Assembly (NCBI GenBank): GCA_946479745.1
Contig: CAMLGZ010000006.1
Location: 156,617 to 220,616, forward strand
Reading direction: 5' to 3'
Source: an uncultured Pseudoxanthomonas sp.
GTDB taxonomy: Bacteria > Pseudomonadota > Gammaproteobacteria > Xanthomonadales > Xanthomonadaceae
Length of the DNA stretch: 64,000 nucleotides
The notes under the pieces were generated by a model that was not told the origin of the DNA, did not search any database, and saw only the letters and a list, made by a program, of their open reading frames with translations. The stretch's first letter is position 1. Each line of letters opens with the position of its first letter. Shown here one piece after another: positions 50,397-59,024 of the stretch. Made by a program: the position numbers and the translations under genes.

Positions 50397-53300
50397 TCAG
50401 AACTCGTACTTGAAGCTCACCTGCGCCGACCACTGCGAAATGCCGTTGGTCTGGCTATCGGCGTTGGTCGGGATGCCCAGCGCGGTGGCTTGGCCGAACT
50501 CGGTGCCGCTGCGGTAACCGTAGACATACCTTCCTGCCATGCCTGCGGGGCAGTTGACCTGGCAGATACCGACTAGGCTTGCGACCGCATTATTGGCGTT
50601 GAAGCCGTAATCGATGATGTGGCCCCAGTCCTTGTTGAGCAGGTTGCCCACGTTCTGGATGTCGATCCAGATCTTGGACTTGTGACCCTTCATGAAGCCT
50701 GGCAGCTCCTGACTGATGCGAATGTCGAAGGTGTTGACGAAGCCGGAGGTGAAGCCGTTCTCAGGCGCATACCTGCCCTTGTAGCGGCTCAGGTCTTCCT
50801 GAGTCCCCAGCCAGTTCCAGAACGCCTGCTCCATCCCCGGGTTCGCAGTGAACGAGCCGGTCGCGCTGAGGCTGCCGAACAGCACATCGCCCGGGCCCGA
50901 AGGCACGTAGAACAAGTCGTTGAACGTACGGTTGTCGCCATTGGCGTCGCCCGCGAAGATGTAGCTGTACGGACGGCCGCTGCGGCCTTCGTAGAACAGA
51001 CCAACCTGGGTGGCGTGGTCGCCGAAGAACTTGTGCGACCAGTTCAACGAACCGCTGAAGCGGTCCTTGATCTCGTAGCGGGCGGTGGAGCTGGTGGGCT
51101 CGTTGATGCTGAAGCCCAGCTGCGAACCGTAGCCCGAACCGGCGGTCGAGCTGGTCAGCGCGGACACTTCTTCGGCGTTGGTACGGGTGTAGCCCAGGCT
51201 CCAGGACCAGTCGCTCTCGGTGGAGAACGGCTTGGTCAGCGAGACCGTCAGCTGCTGGCCCTTGCCCTTGTTGGTGTTCTCCAGCAGGAAGACGTCACCG
51301 AAATAGGCATTGCGGCCGAAGCGCGCGCCGTTGGCCTGAATTCCGCCGGTGGTGGCGGTGTTGCCGAACGGCCTGGGGCTGTTGGGGTTCCAGTACAGCA
51401 CGCGGCCATCGGGGCCTACGTAGCCCGGACCCACGTTGAGGGTGCGGTAGAACAGGCCGTTCTTGACGTCCGTCAGCAACACTTCGGCCGAGGCGACGAT
51501 GCCGTTCCACGGCGTCTCCACGTCGATCGCCAGGTTGGCCTTCCACACCGACGGCAGATCGAAATCATTGCTGATCGCGTTGACGTTGCGAACGCCCGTG
51601 CCGCCCGCCGGAATCGACGGGTTCAGGCCATCCGCGGTGAAGGGGACAGTCGCCGGGGTGGTGATGTTCTGGTACGAAACGTAGTTCATGCCGGTGCTGC
51701 TATAGGCGTTGCCCACCCACACCTGCGGTGCGTCGCCCTGGAACAGGCCGATGCCACCGCGCAACTGCGCCGGGCGGGCCCAATCGAAGGTGTAGTTGAA
51801 GCCGAAGCGCGGCTGGATGATGTAATCGTTGCTATAGGTATAGGTGTTGTCGATGCCGAAGCCGCCCACATAACCGGCGCCGCACGCCGCGTTTGCCGTG
51901 CCCGGGGCAGCGGCGAAGCATTGGTTGAACGGCGGGCTGGGGCTGGCTTCGGGCCGGTCGGCACGCACGCCCAGGGTCAGGGTCAGGTTCGGGGTGACGT
52001 ACCAGGTGTCCTGCACGAACACGCCCAGGCTCTTGTTCTTGTAGCGGGCTGCGATGACGCTCGGGTCGGTCGGGTTGGTCTGCAGGTCATAGTCGAAGTA
52101 CTGGCCGTTCACCAGCCTGCTGAAATCCGACACGCCGCCCACGGTGGGAACGTAAAAACTGTAGTTGCCCCAGGAGTCCTGCAGGAAGAAATTGTAGATC
52201 TCGTTCTCGCTGTATTCCGCGCCGAACTTGATGTCGTGATCGCCCAGCGTCCAGGTGGCGGCGCCGAAGTAGTTCCACGTTTCGGTCAACAGGCTGTTGC
52301 CCATCGAACTGCGCTCTGTACCCAGGCGGATCGCGTCGAGGTTGCTGAAGCTGTTGTTGTTGGTGCCGATCGGATTGTCGTTGCCGTTGCCGTTGACGCC
52401 GTCGTCGAAATAGACCTGGATGGTCGGCGCGGTGGTCGGATTGACGCGGATGGCCGAGTAGTCGCGGTAGGACACCTTGAACTCGGTCGAGAAGTTATCG
52501 GTCCAGTCGCTGAACAACTGGCCGACGTAGCTCTCCACGGTCTTGGCGTGATTGAACCAGTTCGAGCTGAGCGACAGCACGTTGGCGGTCGAAGCCTCCG
52601 GACGCACGCGGGTCTGCTCCAGCTTGCTGTAACGCAGGCTGGCGCGGTGGGCTTCGCTGATGTTCCAGTCCAGCTTCAGCGCGTACTCTTCCAGTTCGGT
52701 GTCGCCGCCGCCGGTCAGGCTGCCGGGCTCGAAGCCCCAGTTTTCGCGCGCAATGCGCTGCACTTCGGCCAGATCCGCAGCATCGAAATCGGCGCCGCCC
52801 GAGGCCAGCGGATTGGTGCCCTGGCTCTTGCCGGCCGGGCCGATATTGGTCTGCTTGAACTTCTCGTAGTTGGCGAAGAAGAACAGCTTGTCCTTGACGA
52901 TCGGGCCGCCGAAAGTAACGCCCCAGGTCTTTTCGTCGTCGTACTCGTCGAACGGCAGACCGGTCACGTCCAAGGTGGCGCCGGCGATACGGGCCGGATA
53001 GTCGCCGAACCAGTCGCCGTCGCGGTAGGTGCCGTAGACCGAACCATGGAACTCGTTGGTGCCGGACTTGGTCACGGCATTGACGTTTGCGCCCGCTGCG
53101 CCGGACATGGTCACGTCGTAGTTGGACAGGTTGATGTCGATGGCTTCGATGGCCTCCATCGACACGGGCTGGCGCATGGTCGGCATGTTGTTGCCTTCAA
53201 TGCCGAAGGTATCACTGGCCGAGACGCCGTCGATGGTGATCTTGTTGAAACGCGGGTTCTGGCCACCGGCGCTGATGCTGCCCGAGGCGCGGTCGGTGAA

Positions 53301-53819
53301 GGCCACGCGCGGATCGAGGCGCATGTAGTCCTGGATGTTGCCGTTCATCGAGGGCAGCGCCTCGATGGTGATCCGGTCGACGCTGGTGCCCGAACCCATC
53401 TTGGTGGCGCTGAACACTTCCGAGCCGCCGGCGACGCCGACTGCCGTGACGGTTTCCAGCGTGGCCACATCGCCGCCCGCAAGGGTGGCATCGACGGTGC
53501 TGATCTGATTCAGGGTGAGGTAGATGTTCTCTTCCGTATCGACGCCCGCACCGGCCTTGACCACGTTGATCGTGTAGGGACCGCCGACGCGCAGGCCGCG
53601 CGCGTTGTAGCGGCCGCTCGCATCGGTGGTGGCGCGGCTGACCGTTCCGGATTCCACGTGGGTAATGGTGACTTCAGCGCCCGCGACAGGAGCGCCATCG
53701 GTGCCGGTCACCAAGCCGCCGACACCCGACGATGTGCTCTGCGCGAAAGAAGGCGCCGCGGCAAGCGCGACCATGAGACCAAGAGCGATCTTGGACATCC
53801 GGAAACGGGATTGATTCAT
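50397..53819 (-). CDS. Oar-like TonB-dependent outer membrane receptor
   Basis: The 1140-residue product has a signal peptide (MNQSRFRMSKIALGLMVALA, cut after SFA). A carboxypeptidase-like regulatory domain follows (about 28-115; VTGTDGAPVAGAEVTITHVE), then a TonB plug (about 125-260; SGSISAGGQNPRFNKITIDG) and a long beta-barrel ending with the aromatic terminus VSFKYEF, as needed for outer-membrane insertion. It resembles Oar proteins, which are numerous in Xanthomonadales; the substrate is unknown. No TonB, ExbB or regulator gene is nearby, so it is a single-gene unit. Confidence 0.92.
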   Translation of the reverse strand: MNQSRFRMSKIALGLMVALAAAPSFAQSTSSGVGGLVTGTDGAPVAGAEVTITHVESGTVSRATTDASGRYNARGLRVGGPYTINVVKAGAGVDTEENIYLTLNQISTVDATLAGGDVATLETVTAVGVAGGSEVFSATKMGSGTSVDRITIEALPSMNGNIQDYMRLDPRVAFTDRASGSISAGGQNPRFNKITIDGVSASDTFGIEGNNMPTMRQPVSMEAIEAIDINLSNYDVTMSGAAGANVNAVTKSGTNEFHGSVYGTYRDGDWFGDYPARIAGATLDVTGLPFDEYDDEKTWGVTFGGPIVKDKLFFFANYEKFKQTNIGPAGKSQGTNPLASGGADFDAADLAEVQRIARENWGFEPGSLTGGGDTELEEYALKLDWNISEAHRASLRYSKLEQTRVRPEASTANVLSLSSNWFNHAKTVESYVGQLFSDWTDNFSTEFKVSYRDYSAIRVNPTTAPTIQVYFDDGVNGNGNDNPIGTNNNSFSNLDAIRLGTERSSMGNSLLTETWNYFGAATWTLGDHDIKFGAEYSENEIYNFFLQDSWGNYSFYVPTVGGVSDFSRLVNGQYFDYDLQTNPTDPSVIAARYKNKSLGVFVQDTWYVTPNLTLTLGVRADRPEASPSPPFNQCFAAAPGTANAACGAGYVGGFGIDNTYTYSNDYIIQPRFGFNYTFDWARPAQLRGGIGLFQGDAPQVWVGNAYSSTGMNYVSYQNITTPATVPFTADGLNPSIPAGGTGVRNVNAISNDFDLPSVWKANLAIDVETPWNGIVASAEVLLTDVKNGLFYRTLNVGPGYVGPDGRVLYWNPNSPRPFGNTATTGGIQANGARFGRNAYFGDVFLLENTNKGKGQQLTVSLTKPFSTESDWSWSLGYTRTNAEEVSALTSSTAGSGYGSQLGFSINEPTSSTARYEIKDRFSGSLNWSHKFFGDHATQVGLFYEGRSGRPYSYIFAGDANGDNRTFNDLFYVPSGPGDVLFGSLSATGSFTANPGMEQAFWNWLGTQEDLSRYKGRYAPENGFTSGFVNTFDIRISQELPGFMKGHKSKIWIDIQNVGNLLNKDWGHIIDYGFNANNAVASLVGICQVNCPAGMAGRYVYGYRSGTEFGQATALGIPTNADSQTNGISQWSAQVSFKYEF

Positions 53820-54032
53820 TTGATAAGCCTCGGATACGAGTTAGGCGATGGCGGTAAAAAGCAAAAGCTGGCGCGACCCCGGGTGGAATCACTAGCGCTG
53901 GATGAAGCCCCTGACCACGTGAGCTGCGTCACTTGGTTAACAACAGATTAACACGATAGAGAGCGGTTATTACCGTGTTATGACAAGTTCTTGCACCGCA
54001 CCACGGCGGTCGATCGCGTCTTGCTGAAGCGA

Positions 54033-54635
54033 TTAAATGTTGGGCGGCGAGAGTTTCAGGTAAGTCCCTATCCCATCTAGGAACATCTGCACCGAGATGG
54101 CCACCAGCAACATGCCCATGAGTCTTTCCAACGCGATCAGGGCGCTGCGGCCCAGCCATTTGTAAAGCAGGGTCGCGGAAAACAGGATGGCGGCGGTCGC
54201 GCCCCAGGCGATCAGCAGGGCCAGATTCCAGTCCCAGAGCCGGCCGGGCTCGTTGCTGCCCATCAGCATCACCGCAGCCATGCCCGAAGGGCCCGCCACC
54301 AGCGGAATGGCCAGGGGCACGATAAAGGGCTCGCCGCCAGGCAGCTCGCCCATCAATCCTTCCGGCCGAGGGAAGATCATGCGGATGCCGATCAGGAACA
54401 GGACGATGCCGCCGGCGATCTGCACCGACTCCTGGCGCAGGTGCATCAATTCCAGCGCGTATTTCCCGCCCCAGAGGAACCCCATCAGGACCACCAGGGC
54501 GATCAGCAGCTCGCGCGCCAGCACGACTCGCTGGCGCTTGGGCGCCAGCGGCTTCAGCACACTGAGGAACACCGGGATGTTGCCCAATGGATCCAGGATA
54601 AGGAACAAAAGCAGCGCGGCCGAAAGGATGGTCAC
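54033..54635 (-). CDS. MarC family integral membrane protein
   Basis: The 200-residue product has six hydrophobic segments and the MarC signature: TILSAALLLFLILDPLGNIP at the start and MIFPRPEG, PLAIPLVAGPSGMAAVML in the middle. Despite the name, a role in drug resistance has been disproved for E. coli MarC and the function is unknown. It starts at GTG 54635, overlapping the SDR stop as GTGA; no ATG is available in frame near the conserved start. It is last in grxD-SDR-marC. The 213-nt gap to the TonB receptor holds no gene. Confidence 0.9.
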   Translation of the reverse strand: MTILSAALLLFLILDPLGNIPVFLSVLKPLAPKRQRVVLARELLIALVVLMGFLWGGKYALELMHLRQESVQIAGGIVLFLIGIRMIFPRPEGLMGELPGGEPFIVPLAIPLVAGPSGMAAVMLMGSNEPGRLWDWNLALLIAWGATAAILFSATLLYKWLGRSALIALERLMGMLLVAISVQMFLDGIGTYLKLSPPNI

Positions 54636-55378
54636 GCGCGGACGCTCCAGATTTCGCCGCGATGGGCAGCGCCCGCAGATGACAGCAAAGTGACACAGGC
54701 GGCTGCATAGTCGGCCGGGTCGCGCGCCTGTGCGTCTTCGTCCTCGGCATAGGCCTTGGCCCGCAGCGAAGTACGCATGGGTCCGGGTTGCAGGGCCGAA
54801 ACCCTGACGCTGGAATTGGCCAGCTCCGCGTGCAGCATGCCCACCATGGCGGTCAGACCATGCTGGGCCAATCCGTAGCCGCCCCAGTACGCCTGCCCTA
54901 CCCGGCTCATGTCGTCCAGCGCGAACACCAATGCGGCATCCGGTGCCTGCTTGAGCAGCGGCAGGCAGGCCTGCGACAGCCACCAGGGCGCGGTGAGGTT
55001 GACGTGTACGGCGCGGGCGAAGTTGCCCGGGTCGGTGTGCTCCAGCGGGGTGAGCCCGCGGAATTCGGCGGCGCAGTGCAGCACGCCGTCCAACCGGCCC
55101 AATTCGCGGTGCACGCGGTCCGCCATTTCCGCGTAATCGTCCGGAGCAGCGCCTTCAAGATCCAGCGGATAAAGCAAAGGTTCTGGCCCCAGCTTCGCGC
55201 ACGCGTCGTAGACTCGGTTCAATTTGGGCGGTCTACGGCCCAACAGCACTACCGTGCCCCCGGCGGCCGCGCACGCTTGCGCCGCGGCGCTGCCCAGGCC
55301 GCCCTGCGCGCCGCTGACCAGCACCACGCGTCCGTGCAGTACGCCCGTTTGGCGAGTGGGAAGAGCAAGCAGACTCAC
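54632..55378 (-). CDS. SDR family oxidoreductase (YciK-like) with Tyr-x3-Gln in place of Tyr-x3-Lys
   Basis: The 248-residue product has the Rossmann fold of short-chain dehydrogenases: VVLVSGAQGGLGSAAAQA (nucleotide-binding glycine motif, about 17-34) and DGVLHCAAEFRGL (the NNAG position). The overall match is to YciK. The active site reads GGYGLAQHGL, so the catalytic lysine of Y-x3-K is a glutamine. The alanine-rich cofactor site is intact, hence the protein may bind NAD(P) but have altered or no catalysis. It starts at GTG 55378, overlapping the grxD stop as GTGA, and itself overlaps marC as GTGA. Confidence 0.85.
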   Translation of the reverse strand: MSLLALPTRQTGVLHGRVVLVSGAQGGLGSAAAQACAAAGGTVVLLGRRPPKLNRVYDACAKLGPEPLLYPLDLEGAAPDDYAEMADRVHRELGRLDGVLHCAAEFRGLTPLEHTDPGNFARAVHVNLTAPWWLSQACLPLLKQAPDAALVFALDDMSRVGQAYWGGYGLAQHGLTAMVGMLHAELANSSVRVSALQPGPMRTSLRAKAYAEDEDAQARDPADYAAACVTLLSSAGAAHRGEIWSVRA

Positions 55379-55695
55379 TGCGCCCCGGCCTCCGAGACGA
55401 TGCGCTGCAATTCGCCGGACTCGAACAGTTCCAGGGTGATGTCGCAACCGCCGATCAGTTCGCCATGGATGAAGAGCTGGGGAAAGGTGGGCCAGTTGGA
55501 AAAACGCGGCAGGTTGGCGCGGATCTCGGGTTCTTCCAATACATTGACCGTATGCACTTCCCCGGCGCCCGCGCTTTTGAGGGCATGCATCGCGCGGCTG
55601 GAGAAGCCGCACATGGGGAATTGCGGCGTGCCTTTCATGAAAAGGACGATGGGATGGGCCTCGACTTCGGCCTGGATGCGTTCCATCACCGGCAT
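55375..55695 (-). CDS. grxD: monothiol glutaredoxin Grx4
   Basis: The 106-residue product is a monothiol glutaredoxin with the CGFS active site (C29-S32, in TPQFPMCGFSSRA), the conserved WPTFPQLFIHGELIGGCD block and a C-terminal glutathione site. Grx4 proteins bind and deliver [2Fe-2S] clusters. ATG 55695 is used, with AGGAGA 8 nt upstream; the extended frame to 55725 would include it. It is divergent from sodB (130 nt apart), so iron and oxidative-stress functions face each other. Confidence 0.95.
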   Translation of the reverse strand: MPVMERIQAEVEAHPIVLFMKGTPQFPMCGFSSRAMHALKSAGAGEVHTVNVLEEPEIRANLPRFSNWPTFPQLFIHGELIGGCDITLELFESGELQRIVSEAGAQ

Positions 55696-55825
55696 GGTGT
55701 TTTCTCCTGCGTTGACGGCCTGCAAACCGTGGTCGGGTAAACTCCCATTGTAAGCCTTCGCACGGCCCCGCCGTTGCGCCCCATCCTCCGCGTTCCGCCC
55801 CGCCTAGCACTGCAAAGGAAAAGCC

Positions 55826-56413
55826 ATGGCTATCGAACTCCCCCCGCTTCCCTACGACCGTACCGCGCTTGAACCGCATATTTCCGGCGAGACCATCGAC
55901 TTCCACTACGGCAAGCACCACAAGACCTACGTGGACAACCTCAACAAGCTGATCGAGGGCACCGAATTCGCCAACCTGCCGCTGGAGGACATCATCCGCA
56001 AGTCGCAGGGCGGCATGTTCAACAACGCGGCGCAGATCTGGAACCACACCTTCTACTGGAACGGCCTGAAGCCGGCTTCGGAAGGCGGCGGCGGCGAGCC
56101 GACCGGCAAGGTGGCCGAGCTGATCAACCAGGCCTTCGGCGATTTCGCCAAGTTCAAGGAAGAGTTCACCAAGACCGCTATCGGCACCTTCGGTTCGGGC
56201 TGGGGCTGGCTGGTGCAGCGCCCGGATGGTTCGCTGGCCCTGGTCAGCACTTCCAACGCCGCCACTCCGCTGACCGGCGACGACGCCCCGCTGCTGACCA
56301 TCGATGTGTGGGAACACGCGTACTACATCGATTACCGCAATGCGCGGCCGAAGTACGTCGAGTCGTTCTGGGCACTGGTCAACTGGGATTTCGTGGCCGC
56401 CAATCTGCGTTGA
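55826..56413 (+). CDS. sodB: superoxide dismutase [Fe]
   Basis: The 195-residue enzyme converts superoxide to peroxide and oxygen. Metal ligands are H27, H74, D160 and H164. Q70 in NNAAQIWNH, directly before the second ligand, marks the iron type rather than the manganese type. AAAGGAAAA lies 4 nt before the ATG. A strong terminator follows 29 nt after the stop codon. Confidence 0.97.
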   Translation: MAIELPPLPYDRTALEPHISGETIDFHYGKHHKTYVDNLNKLIEGTEFANLPLEDIIRKSQGGMFNNAAQIWNHTFYWNGLKPASEGGGGEPTGKVAELINQAFGDFAKFKEEFTKTAIGTFGSGWGWLVQRPDGSLALVSTSNAATPLTGDDAPLLTIDVWEHAYYIDYRNARPKYVESFWALVNWDFVAANLR

Positions 56414-56442
56414 TCCTGGCGCAGGAAAAAGTTCATGCACTG

Positions 56443-56470
56443 AAGGCCGGGATACTCTCCCGGCCTTTTT
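56443..56470 (+). terminator. sodB terminator
   Basis: AAGGCCGGGA-TACTC-TCCCGGCCTT is followed by TTT: a 10-bp perfect stem with a T-tail. Confidence 0.85.
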
Positions 56471-56607
56471 CATGGCCGCTTTCCCGGGTGCGTTTCACGT
56501 TCTGTTCCGGAACCTCAACACGAACCCAATGCGGGCTGTCCGATCGTCAACGCGATGCTGCTCTCGCCGGTTCATTGCCGCGCAGTCCCACCCAACAGGA
56601 GCGCGCA

Positions 56608-57030
56608 ATGAAGACTTCACGATGGCTGATGGTTTCCACGCTGCTGGCAGCAGCCGTGTTCAGCGGCAATGTGCTGGCCCGCAAACACGATCGCGACAAC
56701 AACCCACCCGGCCCTGCGGGTGGCCGCGGAACCAACTGGGAGAATCCGCCAGGCTGGAAAGGCGGTCCCGGCGCTTCGCCCGACTATCGCTACTACCGCT
56801 ACCACGGCCAGCGCTACAAGTTCGTCTTGAAGAACGGTTACTACTACAACGCCGGCTACGGCTATTGGCATCCGCGCTACGGCTTGTGGAACCAGGCGCG
56901 CCGCTGCTGGCTGGACTTCGACAACAATCCGCCCGGCCCGCGCGGTGGGCGCGGCACCAATTGGGAAAATCCGCCGGGCTGGCGCGGTGGGCCTGGTGCG
57001 TCGCCGGATCGTTTCGGTCGTTGCCGTTGA
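56608..57030 (+). CDS. small secreted protein with two proline/glycine-rich repeats (unknown function)
   Basis: The 140-residue product has a signal peptide (MKTSRWLMVSTLLAAAVFSG, cut after VLA). The mature part is a duplication: DNNPPGPAGGRGTNWENPP and GWKGGPGASPD near the N-terminus return almost unchanged at the C-terminus (DNNPPGPRGGRGTNWENPP, GWRGGPGASPD). Between them is a 45-residue Tyr/Trp-rich segment (YRYYRYHGQRYKFVLKNG, YYYNAGYGYWHPRYG). There is no known domain and only a single cysteine pair is possible. It may be a periplasmic or wall-associated matrix protein. AGGAG lies 7 nt before ATG 56608; a longer frame from 56308 overlaps sodB and hides the signal peptide. Confidence 0.75.
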   Translation: MKTSRWLMVSTLLAAAVFSGNVLARKHDRDNNPPGPAGGRGTNWENPPGWKGGPGASPDYRYYRYHGQRYKFVLKNGYYYNAGYGYWHPRYGLWNQARRCWLDFDNNPPGPRGGRGTNWENPPGWRGGPGASPDRFGRCR

Positions 57031-57149
57031 GGGATAGTCGGCGATAGCGGCGGACGGGAATTGCGCTCGTTAATGCGGCACGCGAAAAACACGCGAGACG
57101 CGGCAGCCTATTCCGCAATTGATTTCCCGGAAATTGATTTCCCGGACTT

Positions 57150-57195
57150 CGCCGTACCCTCACCCCAACCCCTCTCCCGACGGGAGAGGGGCTTC
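57150..57195. repeat. 46-nt dispersed repeat (CCTCTCCC hairpin), copy 1
   Basis: CGCCGTACCCTCACCCC is followed by the hairpin CCCCTCTCCC-GAC-GGGAGAGGGG and CTTC. The copy at 60148-60193 is in opposite orientation and differs at only about two loop positions. Both lie in gene-free DNA. Confidence 0.8.
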
Positions 57196-57201
57196 AGCCC
57201 C

Positions 57202-57229
57202 GTAGGTCGGGGCTACGCCCCCGACTTAC
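57202..57229. repeat. GTAGGTCGGGG hairpin repeat at the purK stop
   Basis: GTAGGTCGGGG pairs with CCCCGACTTAC (one mismatch). The TAA stop codon of purK (57226-57228, minus strand) lies in its outer arm. A related copy follows uvrB. Confidence 0.7.
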
Positions 57230-58365
57230 CGCAGCGCCTTCAGCAACGGCTCGACTTGCGGTACGCGTTGTAACTTCCCGCCTACACGCTCCAAGGCGGC
57301 CGACAGCTCACCCGCCGAATCGTCGCGCAAAGTCGCATGCCCCACCTTGCGTCCAGCACGCGACGACTTACCGTAGTCGTGCCAGTGACCGGCCGGTTCG
57401 GCCAGCACAGCGCCGCGGTCCGGCATCTCGCCGATCCAGTTCAGCATGCAGGCGTGACCCAGCATTCTGGTGTCTCCCAACGGCAGGCCAAGCACGGCGC
57501 GCAGATGGTTCTCGAACTGCGAAGTCTCCGCGCCTTCAATGGTCCAATGCCCGGAGTTGTGCACGCGCGGCGCCATTTCGTTGGCCAGCCACTGGCCGTC
57601 TCTGCAGAACAATTCGAGCGCGAACACGCCCACGTAATCCAACGCTTCGGCGAGTTGGTTCGCGTAACCATAAGCGAGCTGCGCAAGCCCATCGTCGATG
57701 GTGGCCGGCGCCAGACTGGCGGACAACACCCCATCCACATGCCAGTTCTCGGTCAACGGCCAGGTGCGGAATTCGCCGTCGCGGCCGCGTACGGCGACCA
57801 CCGACAATTCGCGCTGGAAGGGAATGAAGGCCTCGACGATCAGTCCCACCGTTTCCGCCTGCGCACCCAGCGCCTGCCAGGCCGCGTCGATATCGGCCGC
57901 CGACCTGATACGGAACTGCCCTTTGCCGTCGTAACCCAGACGCCGTGTCTTGAGAATGCAGGGGCCGCCGATCCGCGCGACTTCTGCGTCCAGTCCGTCA
58001 CGCGTGGACACCGCGGCATATTCGCCGACCGGAATGCCCAGGCTGCGGAACAGGTTCTTTTCCACCAGCCGATCCTGGGCCACGGAAAGCGCACGCGGAC
58101 TGGGAAATACCGGCACCCGCGCCGCCAGCCATTCGGCGCTTTCGGCCGGTACGTTCTCGAAATCGAAAGTGGCCACGTCCACCTTGGAGGCGAATTCGGC
58201 CAATGCCGCTTCATCGCGGTAGTCGCCCACCAGCAGCGGCGCGAACTGGCCCGCACAGGCATCGGCTTCGGTGTCCATGACCAGGAAGCGCAAACCCAGC
58301 GGAGCGCCGGAAAGCGCCAGCATGCGGGCCAATTGCCCGCCTCCCAATATCCCGACGGTGGTCAT
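57226..58365 (-). CDS. purK: 5-(carboxyamino)imidazole ribonucleotide synthase
   Basis: The 379-residue ATP-grasp enzyme carboxylates AIR to N5-CAIR using ATP and bicarbonate in purine synthesis. It begins with the nucleotide-binding TTVGILGGGQLARMLALSG. The central ATP-grasp region has CILKTRRLGYDGKGQFRI, and NEMAPRVHNSGHWTIEGA holds the conserved metal-binding Glu/Asn block. Its ATG overlaps the purE stop by 1 nt. Its own stop is embedded in a hairpin repeat. Confidence 0.97.
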   Translation of the reverse strand: MTTVGILGGGQLARMLALSGAPLGLRFLVMDTEADACAGQFAPLLVGDYRDEAALAEFASKVDVATFDFENVPAESAEWLAARVPVFPSPRALSVAQDRLVEKNLFRSLGIPVGEYAAVSTRDGLDAEVARIGGPCILKTRRLGYDGKGQFRIRSAADIDAAWQALGAQAETVGLIVEAFIPFQRELSVVAVRGRDGEFRTWPLTENWHVDGVLSASLAPATIDDGLAQLAYGYANQLAEALDYVGVFALELFCRDGQWLANEMAPRVHNSGHWTIEGAETSQFENHLRAVLGLPLGDTRMLGHACMLNWIGEMPDRGAVLAEPAGHWHDYGKSSRAGRKVGHATLRDDSAGELSAALERVGGKLQRVPQVEPLLKALR

Positions 58366-58895
58366 TACGGCTGTCCGGAGCCGGCGGATACAGGAAGCCG
58401 CGGATCGTCGTTGGCCGAGACCTCATCGCTCTGCCGGCTGCGGAACGCGTCCAGCGCGCTGGCGATATCGGCGTATTGCGGGGCCAGCAATGCAGCAGCG
58501 AACAAAGCCGCGTTGGAGGCGCCCGCATTGCCGATCGCGAAAGTGGCTACGGGAATGCCGGCCGGCATCTGCACGATCGACAGCAGCGAGTCCATGCCGT
58601 TGAGCGCCTTCGACTGCACCGGCACGCCCAGCACCGGCACCGCGGTCTTGGCTGCCAGCATGCCCGGCAGATGCGCGGCGCCGCCGGCGCCGGCGATGAT
58701 CGCGCGCAGGCCGCGCGGCGCCGCTGTTTCGGCATACGAAAACAGCACATCAGGGGTGCGATGCGCGGAAACCACCTTCACTTCGTAGGGCACGCCCAGC
58801 GCATCGAGTTTCTGCGCGGCGTGCTGCATGGTTTCCCAGTCGGAACGGGAGCCCATCACTATGCCGACCAACGGGCTGGGAACTATGGCGGTCAT
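58365..58895 (-). CDS. purE: N5-carboxyaminoimidazole ribonucleotide mutase
   Basis: The 176-residue class I PurE converts N5-CAIR to CAIR. The signature [15 protein letters not shown] and [18 protein letters not shown] carry the active-site serine, aspartate and histidine residues, and [14 protein letters not shown] completes the site. A C-terminal tail of about 15 residues is slightly longer than usual. GAGAGGAC serves as the ribosome site and is formed by the last unit of the tandem repeat upstream. It is first in purE-purK. Confidence 0.97.
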   Translation of the reverse strand: MTAIVPSPLVGIVMGSRSDWETMQHAAQKLDALGVPYEVKVVSAHRTPDVLFSYAETAAPRGLRAIIAGAGGAAHLPGMLAAKTAVPVLGVPVQSKALNGMDSLLSIVQMPAGIPVATFAIGNAGASNAALFAAALLAPQYADIASALDAFRSRQSDEVSANDDPRLPVSAGSGQP

Positions 58896-58902
58896 GCCGT
58901 CC

Positions 58903-58958
58903 TCTCGGAAGTGGAGTCTCGGAAGTGGAATCTCAGAAGTGAGCTCCCAGAAGTGAAA
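58903..58958. repeat. four tandem 14-nt repeats in the purE leader
   Basis: Units TCTCGGAAGTGGAG, TCTCGGAAGTGGAA, TCTCAGAAGTGAGC and TCCCAGAAGTGAAA follow each other without gaps and diverge with distance from purE. They end 8 nt before the purE start codon, and the nearest unit contributes to the ribosome binding site. Confidence 0.85.
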
Positions 58959-59024
58959 CGGGCGCTCACTGCCTGCGGTCGCAAAGGCTTATTCTAGGGC
59001 ATCTTCCCGCTTGACTACGGACGA

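Noticed and set aside
50619..53951. A 1110-codon open frame on the plus strand
   Set aside because: It is fully antisense to the Oar-like TonB receptor, which has a signal peptide, recognisable domains and a proper barrel terminus. The plus-strand product is low in hydrophobic structure and resembles no family; such frames are frequent opposite GC-rich genes.
54632..56473. A 613-codon minus frame running through the SDR gene, grxD and sodB
   Set aside because: Only the last 248 codons show protein homology (SDR). The rest is antisense or out of frame to grxD and sodB; the true start is GTG 55378 coupled to grxD.
56308..56607. N-terminal extension of the repeat protein
   Set aside because: It overlaps sodB and its terminator and would bury a clear signal peptide; ATG 56608 has a good ribosome site.
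58903..58958. CRISPR-like array
   Set aside because: The four 14-nt units are contiguous with no spacers and no cas genes; it is a simple tandem repeat.
58896..59024. Purine riboswitch upstream of purE
   Set aside because: The region is tandem repeats and shows no conserved purine aptamer pairing; such riboswitches are mainly in Firmicutes.
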